The position numbers and the translations under genes are program-made. Below the pieces are notes generated by a model. The model was not told the DNA's origin. It saw nothing but the letters and a program-made list of their open reading frames with translations, and searched no databases. DNA of 64,000 bases from Pseudonocardia sp. CNS-004 (lineage in GTDB: Bacteria; Actinomycetota; Actinomycetes; Mycobacteriales; Pseudonocardiaceae): NCBI GenBank assembly GCA_001942185.1, contig MKJV01000068.1, positions 372,001 through 436,000 of the forward strand. The letters run 5' to 3'. This document shows, piece after piece, positions 29,412-39,570 of this stretch; the stretch's first letter is position 1; every line of letters begins with the position of its first letter.

Positions 29412-30308
29412 ATGAGCGGGCGAATCGTGGCACGGTTGACGGGTTTCGCGGCGACAGTGGCTCTGGTCATCGGTGCGGCCTGGTGGGTGGGGACGCTCAC
29501 GGGGCCGCCCGGCGATCCGGTTCCCTCCGTCGCGGCCGACCGGCACGCCGGGGAGCAGGCCGGCGGCACCCCGTTCCCGATCGAGTCGGCGGGGCTGGTC
29601 TCGACGGCCGCCGGGTACACGCTGGTTCCGCGCGCATCCACGACGTTCGAGCCCGGTGTGCCGGGCGAGCTCGCGTTCGTCGTCATCGGCTCGGACGGGC
29701 TGCCGGTCACCGCGTTCGACGTGAAGGACGAGCGGATGCTGGACCTCGTCGTCGTCCGCCGCGACGGTGCGGGCTACCAGCACCCGCGCGCCGACCTCGG
29801 CCCGGACGGGGTGTGGCGGGCGCCGCTCACACTGGCGGCCGCAGGCGTGTACCGCGTGTACGCCGACTTCGTCCCGACGGGCGGACCTCCGCTCGTGCTC
29901 GGCATCGACCTGCAGGTACCCGGCGATTTCGCCCCGGCCACGTTCCCGCCGTCGCGCGCGGCCCACGTCGCGGGCTACGACGTGCGGCTCGACGCCGACC
30001 TCGTCGCGGGCGGCACGTCACGGGTGTTCGTCACGATCGACCACGGCCGCGTACCGGTCACCGACATCGAGCCCCACCTCGGCGCGCTCGGCCACCTCGT
30101 GGTGCTGCGCGAGAGCGACCTCGCCTACCTGCGCGTCGCCCCGCAGGCCCCCGAACCGGATGCGGCGGCGACCCACCGCGCAGGTCCGGGCCCCGCCTTC
30201 ACCGTGGAGGTACCCGCGGCGGGCGAGCACCGCTTGTTCCTCGAGTTCCGGCACGGGGGTGTCGTGCACACCGCCGAGTTCACCGTGCGGACCGGCAGCG
30301 ACCAGTGA
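29412..30308 (+). CDS. degenerate paralogue of the secreted HVHP protein
   Basis: A 298-residue protein with an N-terminal membrane segment (residues 5-28) and the same layout as the 5128-6098 product: YTLVP, LPVTAFDVKDERM, GVYRVYADFVPTGG, VPVTDIEPHLGALGHLVVLRESDLAYL, GEHRLFLEFRHGGVVHTAEFTV. The two HVHP motifs are replaced by YQHPRAD and YLRVAPQ, so most candidate copper ligands are lost. AAGGAGAGG precedes the ATG. It stands alone on the plus strand next to minus-strand copper-like genes. Intact in one frame. Confidence 0.8.
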   Translation: MSGRIVARLTGFAATVALVIGAAWWVGTLTGPPGDPVPSVAADRHAGEQAGGTPFPIESAGLVSTAAGYTLVPRASTTFEPGVPGELAFVVIGSDGLPVTAFDVKDERMLDLVVVRRDGAGYQHPRADLGPDGVWRAPLTLAAAGVYRVYADFVPTGGPPLVLGIDLQVPGDFAPATFPPSRAAHVAGYDVRLDADLVAGGTSRVFVTIDHGRVPVTDIEPHLGALGHLVVLRESDLAYLRVAPQAPEPDAAATHRAGPGPAFTVEVPAAGEHRLFLEFRHGGVVHTAEFTVRTGSDQ

Positions 30309-30329
30309 GGCGGGCCGCGGCGCGGCCTC
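30307..30329 (+). terminator. hairpin after the HVHP paralogue
   Basis: GAGGCGGGCCGC can pair with GCGCGGCCTC directly at the stop codon of the preceding gene. The following 195 bp up to the DUF5134 stop hold nothing I recognise. Confidence 0.5.
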
Positions 30330-30525
30330 ATGATCTGCCCGAGTCGCACACAGCTGTCGTGTCGCTCGCCGGGGCGTGCTGCTCGGACCGATCACCGCGC
30401 CGTGAAGCATGGTCAGCGGCACACCAGCACGAACCGGACCACGCTGACGTGCTGCTCGGGCCTGCGGGGTCGGATGTGACCGTCACCGCCGGGGTTCGGG
30501 CACCGATCCGCTGAGCACAGCGGGG

Positions 30526-31074
30526 CTACAGCCTGCCCAGGAACATGACTGCCATCGCCGCGCTCATCACCATCCGGGGCACGGCCGGACGGACGTCGGC
30601 ATCGGCAGCGGGGCGCACGACGCGTCCGACGAGGTCGATGCCGAACCAGGCCGCGAAGGCCAGCGCGACCAGGGACAGCGGCAGCGCCGGGACCGCGGAC
30701 CCGGGGCCGCCGTGGTGGTGGGCCGGGCCAAGGAGCATGTACAGCATCGCCACGGCGCCGACCACGTGGTTGCCGGCATCGCCGAGCAGCGAGCGGGCCC
30801 GGACGCAGGCCGAGGCGAACCAGACCGCGACGGCCAGGAAGACGGCGACCCACACCGGTCGCGGCACCGGGTCCGCCGCCGGGACGAACATCGCGGCCAT
30901 CCCGATCCCCATCACGGCGTGCGCCGCGGCGTGCGCGAACCGGACCGGGCCGGGTGGCGGCATCCCGATGTGGGAGAGGCCGACGAGCAGGCACACCACC
31001 CCGAGCAGACCGTCGGACCACGCGACATCCAGCGGCATCGGAAATCCCCCACTCCCGTCGACGGCCTCAGCCAT
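30526..31074 (-). CDS. DUF5134-type integral membrane protein
   Basis: A 182-residue protein with about five hydrophobic helices and a His-rich loop (GPAHHHGGPG). Helix 1 ends SHIGMPPPGP and helix 2 begins RFAHAAAHAVMGIGMAAMF, where histidines and methionines cluster. The ATG overlaps the stop of the PepSY gene. DUF5134 proteins are often found with copper and PepSY genes; function unknown. Confidence 0.75.
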   Translation of the reverse strand: MAEAVDGSGGFPMPLDVAWSDGLLGVVCLLVGLSHIGMPPPGPVRFAHAAAHAVMGIGMAAMFVPAADPVPRPVWVAVFLAVAVWFASACVRARSLLGDAGNHVVGAVAMLYMLLGPAHHHGGPGSAVPALPLSLVALAFAAWFGIDLVGRVVRPAADADVRPAVPRMVMSAAMAVMFLGRL

Positions 31075-33082
31075 CAGTTGCCGAGAATCCCCTCGGTCAC
31101 GCCTTCCACGGTGCTGACGAGCCGGGAGGTCACCGGCTCCACGGCGTCGGCCAGTGCGCCGACGAGGTCGCCGACGACGCCGGTCGAGCCCTCCTCGGGG
31201 GAGGCAGCAGGCGGTGGCGACGGCACCCGTCGGGCCTGATCGGCGGCATCGGCATCGGCATCGGCATCGGGGCCATCGCTCGCCGCACCGAGATCTCGCC
31301 GGCCGGCGAGATCGCCGTCGCGACTCTCGGCCGGCTCACCGCCAGGGCCGGCAGCGGATTCGCCGGTCGGGTCGGCGGTGGGATCGCCCCCGTCTGCGCG
31401 GTCGCGATCGCTGCCGACGTCGCCGCCGGGCGCGGCGCCTCCCGGGTCACCGACGTCCGGCCGGTCCGCGGGCCGCTCGGCGGGGGCGCCCGCCACGGGC
31501 ACCGGTTCACTCCTGCGCTCCGCACGACCGCCGGGCGCGACGGGGTCGCGGTCGGCGTCAGCCACCGGAGCGGGATCCGCCGGCGGGACGTCCACGGGCG
31601 GGGCTGCCGGGGCGGCGACCAGGTCGTTCGGCAGCTGCGGGCCGGGCGCGGTGGCGCGACCCACGAACGCCGGGGCGCTGACCAGCACTGCCGCGCCGAC
31701 GAGTGCACCGGCGACGAGCAGTGCGCCCGCCGCGATCGTGCGGCGGGCCCGGCCATGGCGCTGCCGGGCGGCGGCGATCAGGAGATCGACCGCGACGAAC
31801 GCCAGCAGGCTCACCCCGAATGCGGGCAGCAGCCAGCCGAGCACGACGGCGGCCAGCACGACCGGTACGCCGACCGACGGGCCGAGCCCGCGCAGTGCGG
31901 GCGGCGGCGCGGCCGGCAGCGTCGCCCCCTCCCGGTACGGGCTGCGTTTCCACCACATGCGGTAGCCGATGGCGACCAGCACGATCGTGACGATCACGAG
32001 CAGGGCCAGCACGATCTGGTTGGCGACCCCGAAGAGGGTGCCGGTGTGTGCCCGTTCGCCGATCTCGCGCACCTGCGCGAGGAACGGGTGGTCCTCCCAC
32101 GCCACCCGCTCGGTGACCTGGCCGGTGTACGGGTCGACGGCGATGCGGTCCTTCCTGATGGGCAGGCCGGGCGAGGTCTCGGCGACCGTGAACGGCCGGT
32201 CGGGCGCGGTCTGGGCCGTCACCTCGAGCTCGCCGCCGAGCCCTTCCGCCCGCGCCACCTGCAGTACCCGGTCGACGCCGATCGGCCGAGCGGTCCCGGG
32301 CACGGTGACCGGGTCCGCGGCGAGCTCGGGGGCCCGTACGGCGGGCAGCCCCCAGCCCGCGAACCGGCTCATCGTCAGGCCGGTGACGCTCATGACGAGC
32401 AGCCCCGCCGTCAGCCAGATGCCGAGCGGGCCGTGCACGGCGCGCATCCGCGCCTGCTCCCCCTTGCCGCGGGGAAGCGGGGTGAGCAGCTCGCGGAGGC
32501 TGCGACGGCGCCGCCCCTGCTTGGCGATCCACAGCACCAGCCCGCCGACGACGAGCACGGGCAGCCAGCTCGCCGCGACCTCCGAGTACAGCCGCCCGAC
32601 CTCGCCGAGGTGGAGGTCGGAGTGCAGCTCGCGCAGCCAGACGTTGGCGGGCATCCGGCCGTCGACCGTGGTCAGCTCGCCGTTGATGTAGTTGGTGTAC
32701 GGGTCGACGAAGACCGTGCGCGCCGCCCCGGGCTCGGTGGGACCGGGAACGGCCAGGTTCACGCGAGTGGTGCGGTCGGCTTCGGGCGGGGGCACGACCG
32801 AGCGCAGCGCGGCTTCCGGGTGCGCGGCGAGCGCCGCGGCGACCTGCTCGCCCACCGGCCGCTGCGCGGCGCGACCTCGTGGACGAACAACTGCTTCCCG
32901 TAGAGGTCCTCGTGGATCTGCGGGCTGCACACGTAGACGAGGCCGGTGAGGCACAGCAGGAGGACGAACGGTGCCACCAGGATCCCGGCGAGGAAGTGCA
33001 CCCGGCGGGCGAGCGGGCGCAGCTGGGCCATCGATCCTGCGAAGGGCCTGCGCGCCCCGGATTCGTGGTGCCGGGCGCTCAT
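31074..33082 (-). CDS. PepSY-associated membrane protein with long acidic tail (frame break)
   Basis: About 669 residues. Helix 1 (VHFLAGILVAPFVLLLCLTGLVYV), PepSY region with VFVDPYTNYINGELTT, helix 2-3 with RELHSDLHLGEVGRLYSEVAASW, a second PepSY region (IAVDPYTGQVTERVAW), RAHTGTLFGVANQIVLALLVIVTIVLVAIGYRMWWKR, two more helices, then an Asp/Pro/Ala-rich tail of about 150 residues. One G is missing near 32868-32873. This family (PiuB/YcnM-like) is linked to iron or copper handling in membranes. The tail is unusual for the family. Confidence 0.82.
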
Positions 33083-34427
33083 CGCTCGACGCGCTCCTCG
33101 ACGCCTGCCAGCGCGAGCTGCGTGGTGCCGGTTGCCGGCACGGCGGCGGCGAGCAACGCCACCGCTGCGGCCACCGCGGCGACGGCGGCCAGCCTGCGCA
33201 GCCGCATGCGGCGCGCCACGTCACGTCCGCGGGCGCTCTCCCGCCCGCGCGCCAGCCGGGCGCCGGCGAACCCCGTGCCGACGACGAGCGTGCCCAGCAC
33301 CAGCAGGGCGGTCAGCTGCCACCCCGCCGTCGCCAGCGGGGCGATCACCAGCAGCGCGACGCCTCCGACGGGCATGATGCGGGTGAGCCTCGGCACCGCG
33401 GACCGTTGCACGGAGCGCCCGCGGTGCGCATCAGCACCCACAGCAGCACCGGGGCGCCCACGCAGACCGCCACCGCGAGCAGCAGCACGATCTCCGCGCC
33501 GACGGCGAGCGGGGAGATCGGGTCCGGGCCGTGCGGGCGGGCGAGCGCCCAGGTCGCCGCGGGCGCGGCCGCGCCGGCGAGCACGGTGCCCGCGCGAAAC
33601 CACCGCCGGGCGGTGGTCGCGGCCGGCGCGCCGGTCAGCAGCTGGGCGAGCCCGATGGTGACCGGCACCAGCACGAGCAGCCGGACCAGCAGGCTCGCGC
33701 CGACGTCCGACGCGAACGCGGCCGACACGACGGCGGGGTCGAACGACTCGGTCAGCGGGAGCCTGCCGACGTACCCGCCGAAGGACGCGATGCTGCCGAG
33801 GGTGGCCACCACGAGCGCCCACCACGCATAGGTGATCGGCCGGCGCGCCGGCCGGTGCGCAGAACCCGCCGGCCAGGCCGCCGCGAGGACGAAGGCGACC
33901 CCGGCCCCGAGCGCGAACGCCGCCGTCGCGGCCACCTGGAACGCGGTGTGGATCGCGATGACGGCGGGGTCGCGATCGGCCGGGAGCTGCGGAACGGCCA
34001 CCGGGGCCGTCGGCGCGAAGACGTGGAACGCCGACGTGCCAGTGACCGGTTCGAGCGTGCCCGACGGCACCGACCACGCCACCGAGTACGTCCCGGCGTA
34101 GCGCGTGCGCGGCATCGGCACGGCGATGGTGTGCGGGTCACCCGGCACTGCGTACGGCCTGCCTTCGACGACCTGCTGGCCGTTGGCGACGGTCATGTGG
34201 ACGGTCGCGAGTCCGGCCGGCACCGGCCGGTCGAACGAGAGCCGAACCTCGTCCGGTGACTTCGCCGTCTCGCCATCGGCGGGCGACACGGCGACCAGCA
34301 CCGGATCGTCGGTGGTGGCCGCGTCGGTGAGTAGGAGCGTCGCCCAGCACGTGACGAGCAGGAGGAGCAGCCCGGCGACGCCGCGAGTGCGACGCCTGCG
34401 GGACCTGGTTGCCGCTGCGGTAGTCAT
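33079..34427 (-). CDS. CopC-CopD fusion protein (YcnJ-like), frame break
   Basis: About 449 residues: signal peptide, a CopC-like beta domain (PVLVAVSPADGETAKSPDEVRLSFDRPVPAG...GTYSVAWSVPS), then eight or so membrane helices of the CopD type. In CopC the mature N-terminal histidine that binds copper precedes VL.SSPADG; here the residue is aspartate (DDPVLVAVSPADG). One G is missing at 33418-33420 (GGGG read as GGG); the corrected join is LMRTAGRSVQRSAVPRLTRIMP. Overlaps YcnI-like and PepSY genes, so one operon. Confidence 0.85.
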
Positions 34428-35314
34428 CGCCTGCCCGCCCCCGTCGCCGACTCCTCGGTCCGGGTCTCGGCCGGGAACTCTGCCGGGGTTTCGGCGCGCA
34501 CCTTCTCGAGCGGCCACGTCCGAACCGCGGCACGGACCGTCCGTCGCCTGCGCGCCGCGCGCTTGCGCTGCCCCTCCTGGCCAAACCCGATGGCGCCGCC
34601 GACGCCCGCCACCAGGACGCCCGCCGCGAGCAGGATCCACGGCAGCACGTCGGTCCCGCCTGCCGGGCGCTCCTCGCCCGCTGCGCTCGGGGCGGCGGCG
34701 GATCCGGACGCCACCGGTGCCTCACCGTTCTCGGTGGGCCGGGGCTCCTCGGCGACACCGGCCCGCGGGGCGACGTCGACCGTCGGTGCCCCGGGCCAGC
34801 CGGGCTGTGCAGGCGCGGTCCACCGGTCGACGGTGCCGTCCTCGTAACCCTGCGCGGCGGCCAGCAGCAGCCGCCCGCCTTCGGCCGGGAACGGGCCCGC
34901 CGTGACGAGGAACTGCTCGAACTGCTTCGGCGCGACCTCACCGCCCGTCCAGAGGATCGAGGCCACGGCCTCGTCGACCTCCTCGCCGTCGACGGTGACC
35001 GGCGGGTCCACGGGCCGCATGGCGACCGTCACCACCCACTTGCCCATCGGAGTGACCTCGACGGACGGGATCACGACGTCCGTCGGGAAGGTGAGCTCGA
35101 GGCGGGTCGTCGCGAGGTCCGACTGCTCGTTGGAGAGGCGGACGGCAAGGGTCTCCGTGCCGCCGCCCTGCACCGATCCGGGCACGACGGTCACGCGCGC
35201 CGACGCCGCGGGTGCGAACGCCAACATGCAGATCACCGACAACAACGCTGTCGTCAACGCGGTCCTGAGTGTGAGGGCGGGAGTTCTGGGACGGGATTTC
35301 CGGCCGCGGGCCAT
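34424..35314 (-). CDS. YcnI-like DUF1775 protein
   Basis: A 296-residue secreted, membrane-anchored protein: signal peptide ending APAASA, DUF1775 domain (RVTVVPGSVQGGGTETLAVRLSNEQSDLATTRLELTFP), a Pro/Ala spacer and one membrane helix (DVLPWILLAAGVLVAGVGGAIGFG) with a basic cytoplasmic tail. In copper-binding YcnI the mature protein begins HVTV and the histidine is the key ligand; here it is RVTV. The gene order YcnI, CopCD, PepSY matches ycn-type clusters. Intact. Confidence 0.85.
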   Translation of the reverse strand: MARGRKSRPRTPALTLRTALTTALLSVICMLAFAPAASARVTVVPGSVQGGGTETLAVRLSNEQSDLATTRLELTFPTDVVIPSVEVTPMGKWVVTVAMRPVDPPVTVDGEEVDEAVASILWTGGEVAPKQFEQFLVTAGPFPAEGGRLLLAAAQGYEDGTVDRWTAPAQPGWPGAPTVDVAPRAGVAEEPRPTENGEAPVASGSAAAPSAAGEERPAGGTDVLPWILLAAGVLVAGVGGAIGFGQEGQRKRAARRRRTVRAAVRTWPLEKVRAETPAEFPAETRTEESATGAGRR

Positions 35315-35351
35315 GGGGACTCCTGGGGAGAAACCGGTCGGAATCGAGGAG

Positions 35352-35393
35352 CCGTGCGGTCCGGGGCCGGGGAGCTGGCCCCGGACCGCACGG
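35352..35393 (-). terminator. strong hairpin between the beta-propeller and YcnI genes
   Basis: CCGTGCGGTCCGGGGCC and GGCCCCGGACCGCACGG form a perfect 17-bp stem with an 8-base loop in the 99-bp gap. It would end or attenuate transcription coming from the beta-propeller gene before the ycn-like operon. Confidence 0.75.
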
Positions 35394-35413
35394 TGTCGGT
35401 CGGTCGGCGTCGA

Positions 35414-37980
35414 TCAGCCGATCGGGTTCAGCTGCTCAGGAGTCAGCTTTTCCCGCCACCCTGCGGGAACCTGCTGCGACCAGCCGTTGTAGACGAGCGG
35501 AATGGGAAGGACACCCTGGCCACCCACCCCGGCGTGCGCGACGAGCTCGTCGTCCGTCGCGGTGCCCGAGTTCCCGTCCAGCACCAGCTGGCCGGCGACG
35601 GCCGCATCGGAGATGTCGCCGTCGTTGTTCGGGTCGACGTCGATGATCTGCGACGCGTTGGAGAACTTGTTCGAGACGTAGGCGTAGTAGCCGCCGCCCT
35701 TCTTCGCACCGAAGTTGGCGCCGTGACAACCGGCGTTGCAGGGCAGATCCTTGATCACCTTGTCGGTCCTTGGATCGATCACCGAGACGGTCTGCGACAG
35801 GGTGTTCGCAGCCAGCATCGCCTTTCCGTCCGGGCTCACCGGCAGCTGGATGGTCAGCCCACCCCACGGGCCGCTCGGGCCGGTCTGCGGGTCGTAGTTC
35901 GCCCACAGGTCGATCGTGGAGCTGTGCGCAACGGCGCCGTCGGACTTGACGCACGCGTCCTCCACCATCGAGACGCACGTGATGCTCATGCCGAGGAAGT
36001 CGGACGTGTAGGCCTTCTTCGAGTCCGGCGTCATCGACGTGGCGATCGGGAATGACCCCGTGGGGTCGTGCTTCACGGTGCCCGACTCCATGTCGATCGT
36101 GACGACTTCGTTGGTCATCGTGTTCGGCGCGACGACCGTCTTGCCGTCATGGCTGGTCCAGTGCGCGTGCGGGTGCGGTGTGATCCCGCTCTCCGGGTCG
36201 ACGTGGATCCGGCGGGTGACCTCCGTGCCGCCCGGCGCCAACTCGACGATTTCCGTCCCGGCGTTGATGCCGACCACCAGCTCGTCGGTGTCCGGCCGGG
36301 TCATCACATGCGCCGGGTTCGGCCCGACCTCGACCTGCCGGACGGTCTCACCGGTCTCCCGGTCGAACACGTCGGTCTCGTTGTCGAACCACTCGTTCGC
36401 GTACACGTACTGGTAGTTCTTGTCGGTCCACATGTTGTGCGGGTTGTTCATGTCGATGCCGGGAGCGGCGATCTTCCGATCGATCGTCCAGTTCTCTGCG
36501 TCGACCTTGGTGATGGACCCGTGCTTCTCCTTGCCCGCGAAGTCCTCCATCTGGGTGGCGATCCAGACCTCACCCACCCCCGGCACCTCGGGCTTCTTGT
36601 TCAGCGCCGGCAGGGTCCTGGGATAGTCGAACTTCTGGTCGAAGTAGGCGTCCAGGTTGGGGATCAGCACCGGGCTGCCGGACTCGTCGTACTGCAGGAT
36701 CGGAGCGGGCGGCTGGAACGGGTTCCAGGCCACGTTCTCGGTCTCGCTGAAGGTCTGCCAGTTGTTCGGGTTGGTGATGACGAAGAACGCGTTCACCAAG
36801 CGCTGGATGATGTCCGAGTTCGACGGCACCGGTGCGTCCTTGCCGTTGACCAGCAGGCTCTTGCCGAAGTCGAGCCCCAGCGTCAGCGGGTCGTCCACCA
36901 CGACGGCGCCGAGCATGTACGGCGCGACCGAGTCGGTGAACGCGTACAGCCCCGGCTCGGTCAGCTGGATCGTCTTCTCGCCGAAGAACGCGCCGCCCGC
37001 ATCCATGTACGGGAAGTCCTTCGCACCCTCGGGCGCGATCAGCCCGATCGGGTTGCGGATTCCCTCCGACCGGCTCGGGTCGACCTCGAAGTTCACCGTG
37101 ACCGGCGCCCCGACCACGGCGAGCTCGGCGAGCTCGTCGAGCACGCCCTGCAGGTCCACACCGACCGGCAGGTCGAGCAGGTTGACGGCCTCGCCGGCCG
37201 GCATCCCGTCGACGATCCCGGACAGGTCACCGATCAGCGACTCGGCCTCGATCGCGAGCCCGGCGGCCTCCGGCTTCGCCGCGCCGATGCCCCTGACCGC
37301 GGACAGGGTCTGCTCCAGCCCCAACGCGTCACCGAGACCCAACAGCCCACCCGCCCGGCGCGGGGGCGGGCGCGACGGGGCCGGAGCCGCGGCCGGGGCC
37401 GGCGGTCGCGGACGGGGCCGGCGTCGCGGACGGGGCCGGCGTGGCAGCGGCCTCGCCGGTCGCTCAGCGCCGTCCTCCGCTGCGTCCTCATCGGCGGCGG
37501 CGGGAGTGGACGTCGCGGCAGGCGCCGACGCGGGCGCGACGCGGGCGCCGCGGCGGGTTCCTCGCCGCCGCCGAGCAGGCCGCCGGTGACGCCGCCGAGG
37601 GCATCGGTCACACCCTCGACCAGCCCCCCGGTGGCGCCGTCTGCAGCACCGCCGGTGACCCCGTCGACGAGTCCGCCGATGTCTTCGGGGAGCACCGGCC
37701 CGCCGATGCCGGGCACCGCGACGTCGGTGCCCAGCCGCGGCAGCACGGCGACCGCGAGCGAGCTGCTGCCGAACAGGTTCAACCCGGAGTCGAACCAGGC
37801 GCCGTTCTCGTCGGTCAGGTGGAACGTGATGGGCAGCGGCCCGACGCCGATCGGCTGCTGGGCTACCGCGGGTGTCGCTGTCATCGTCGTGGTGCCGACC
37901 GCCGCCAGCACCGCGGCTGCGGCGAGGCGGCGTCGTCTCTTCCCGGACCCGGACGGTCGTTGGGGAGCGATTCCGGACAT
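35414..37980 (-). CDS. secreted beta-propeller protein with cupredoxin-like segment and CXXCH (frame breaks in linker)
   Basis: About 855 residues. Signal peptide (residues 12-40, ending PAVAQQ); a short beta region; a Gly/Pro/Ala linker that is frame-broken between 37350 and 37560; a cupredoxin-like segment ending GLYAFTDSVAPYMLGAVVVDD; then a YVTN-like beta-propeller with repeated strands (TKVDAENWTIDRKI, DVFDRETGETVRQVEVG, SVIDPRTDKVIKDLP). A single CNAGCH (CXXCH) offers a covalent heme site near the C-terminus. In active cupredoxins the ligand run is C..HPYM; here C and H are D and A. Probably an extracellular redox or scaffold protein; substrate unknown. Confidence 0.65.
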
Positions 37981-38274
37981 GTATTTCCTCTCACGTCTTG
38001 CACTGATTCTTGATCCAGCGGACGAACGCATACGAAATCACCGCGGGACCCGGCTCGAACAACTACTCAGAGCAGTTCTCGTGTCACTCCCGGGTCGCGG
38101 GATGGGCAATGTTTGCACGGCCGGAGTAACGCCTGGGCGCACTTGGATCACCCTTCCGTTACATCCCGCTACGCCATACGGACCACCCGCGCGTGAGTTC
38201 GCCTACACGCAGAGTTAACTGCTTTTCGGCGTAACCGATCGCCCACTCGCTCGTTATCCACTCTGGCCCAAAGA
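37981..38274. other. upstream region of the beta-propeller gene
   Basis: About 290 bp without a gene. GAGAGGAAAT just before the ATG at 37980 is the ribosome-binding site. The stretch is less GC-rich than its surroundings (for example GAGTTAACTGC near 38211 and CATACGAAATCA near 38029), as expected for promoters, but I cannot fix a -35/-10 pair. Confidence 0.45.
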
Positions 38275-38316
38275 AACGGGCCCGCGAACCGGCCTCAGCC
38301 GGCCCGCGGGCCCGTT
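38275..38316 (-). terminator. terminator of the ferredoxin-ferredoxin reductase operon
   Basis: AACGGGCCCGCG pairs with CGCGGGCCCGTT, enclosing a second small stem (CCGGC/GCCGG). On the minus strand it follows the reductase stop by 18 bp and leads into CGTTTCTTT, a U-rich run, so it fits an intrinsic terminator. Confidence 0.85.
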
Positions 38317-38333
38317 CTCGAATCGGATCGGCT

Positions 38334-39569
38334 TCAGGCCACGGCGGTCTCCCGCGCCATCGCCCGGCGGGCGAGCGTGCGCACGTCGTAGCCCGCGGCG
38401 ACCAGTTCCGCCTCGGTGGGGGACATCCGCTCCATCAGCCGCCGCGCCGCCATGTGGGTTCCCGGATCGTTCACCGACTCCACCGCGGCGAGCCGCCCGC
38501 TCCGCAGGCAGAACACCGAGAAGCGCCGCTCGTCGCCCCGCACCACCAGCTGGTCGGACTCCCCCGCCACGCCGACGAGCTGCAGCCGCAGCGCCCCCTG
38601 GTTGCTCCAGAACCACGGCACCGCGCCGTAGGGCCTGCGCTCGCCGAGGATGCGCCCCGCGGCGTAGCGGCCCTGGTCGGTCGCGTTCTGGATGGACTCC
38701 AACCGTCGCCTCCCACCGGTCGCCGGGTCGCACACGACGGCGCAGTCCCCGATCGCGGTGATCAGCGGGTCCGAGGTGGCCAGCCACTGGTCCACGAGCA
38801 CGCCGCCGTCGGTGGCGAGGCCGGCGCGGCGCGCGAGCCGGTCCTCGGCCGTGGCTCCGACGCCCAGCACGACGAGGTCCGCCGGGAGCACCCGGCCCGC
38901 CGCCGTCCGCACCCCCGCCACGTGCCCGCGGCTCCCGACCAGCTCGACGACCTGCTCGCCGAACCACAGCCGCACCTGCTCGGCGCGGTGGTGCGCCGCG
39001 ACGGCGGCCGACACGGGCGGCGACACCGCCCTCTTGAGCAGCCGGTCGCCGAGCTCGATCACCGTCACCTCGACGCCGCGCTTGCGCGCCGCGCTCGCCA
39101 CCTCCATGCCGATGAACCCGCCACCCAGCACGACCACCCGCCGCGCCGACGCCAGCGACGTGCGCAGGGCGAGCGCGTCGTCGAGGGTGCGCAGCTCCGC
39201 CACGCCGCGCAGCGACCGGCCGGCGAGCTCGATCCGCCGCGGCGCCGCCCCGGTGGCGAGCACGAGGTGGTCGTAGCCCACCGGCTCACCGCCGGCGATG
39301 TGCACGTGCCGCCCCGTCCGGTCGATGTCGACCGCGGGCCCGGTCCGCAGGGCGATCCGCCGGTCGGCGAAGTACGCGTCGGCACGCAGGGAGAGCGCCC
39401 CCGGGTCACCACCGTCGGCGAGCACCTCCTTCGACAGCGGCGGCCGCTGGTACGGCGGGTGCGGCTCGGCGCCCACCAGCGTCACCGGACCGCGGTAGCC
39501 GCCGTCGCGCAGCGACCCCGCCACCTCCACACCCGCGTGTCCGGCACCGATCACCACGACCCCGCGCAT
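38334..39569 (-). CDS. ferredoxin reductase, FAD/NAD(P)H-dependent
   Basis: A 411-residue class I oxygenase-type reductase: FAD motif GVVVIGAGHAGVEVAGSLRDGGY, PYQRPPLSKEVL, the NADH motif VVVLGGGFIGMEVASAARKRGVEVTVIE, AIGDCAVV and the C-terminal dimer region. It passes electrons from NAD(P)H to a [2Fe-2S] ferredoxin; the gene for one lies 1 bp upstream. No P450 or dioxygenase is in the window, so the final oxygenase is elsewhere. Intact, followed by a strong terminator. Confidence 0.93.
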   Translation of the reverse strand: MRGVVVIGAGHAGVEVAGSLRDGGYRGPVTLVGAEPHPPYQRPPLSKEVLADGGDPGALSLRADAYFADRRIALRTGPAVDIDRTGRHVHIAGGEPVGYDHLVLATGAAPRRIELAGRSLRGVAELRTLDDALALRTSLASARRVVVLGGGFIGMEVASAARKRGVEVTVIELGDRLLKRAVSPPVSAAVAAHHRAEQVRLWFGEQVVELVGSRGHVAGVRTAAGRVLPADLVVLGVGATAEDRLARRAGLATDGGVLVDQWLATSDPLITAIGDCAVVCDPATGGRRRLESIQNATDQGRYAAGRILGERRPYGAVPWFWSNQGALRLQLVGVAGESDQLVVRGDERRFSVFCLRSGRLAAVESVNDPGTHMAARRLMERMSPTEAELVAAGYDVRTLARRAMARETAVA

Positions 39570-39570
39570 C

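Noticed and set aside
36068..38218. A 716-codon plus-strand open frame
   Set aside because: Antisense of the secreted beta-propeller gene, whose signal peptide, propeller repeats and ribosome-binding site favour the minus strand.
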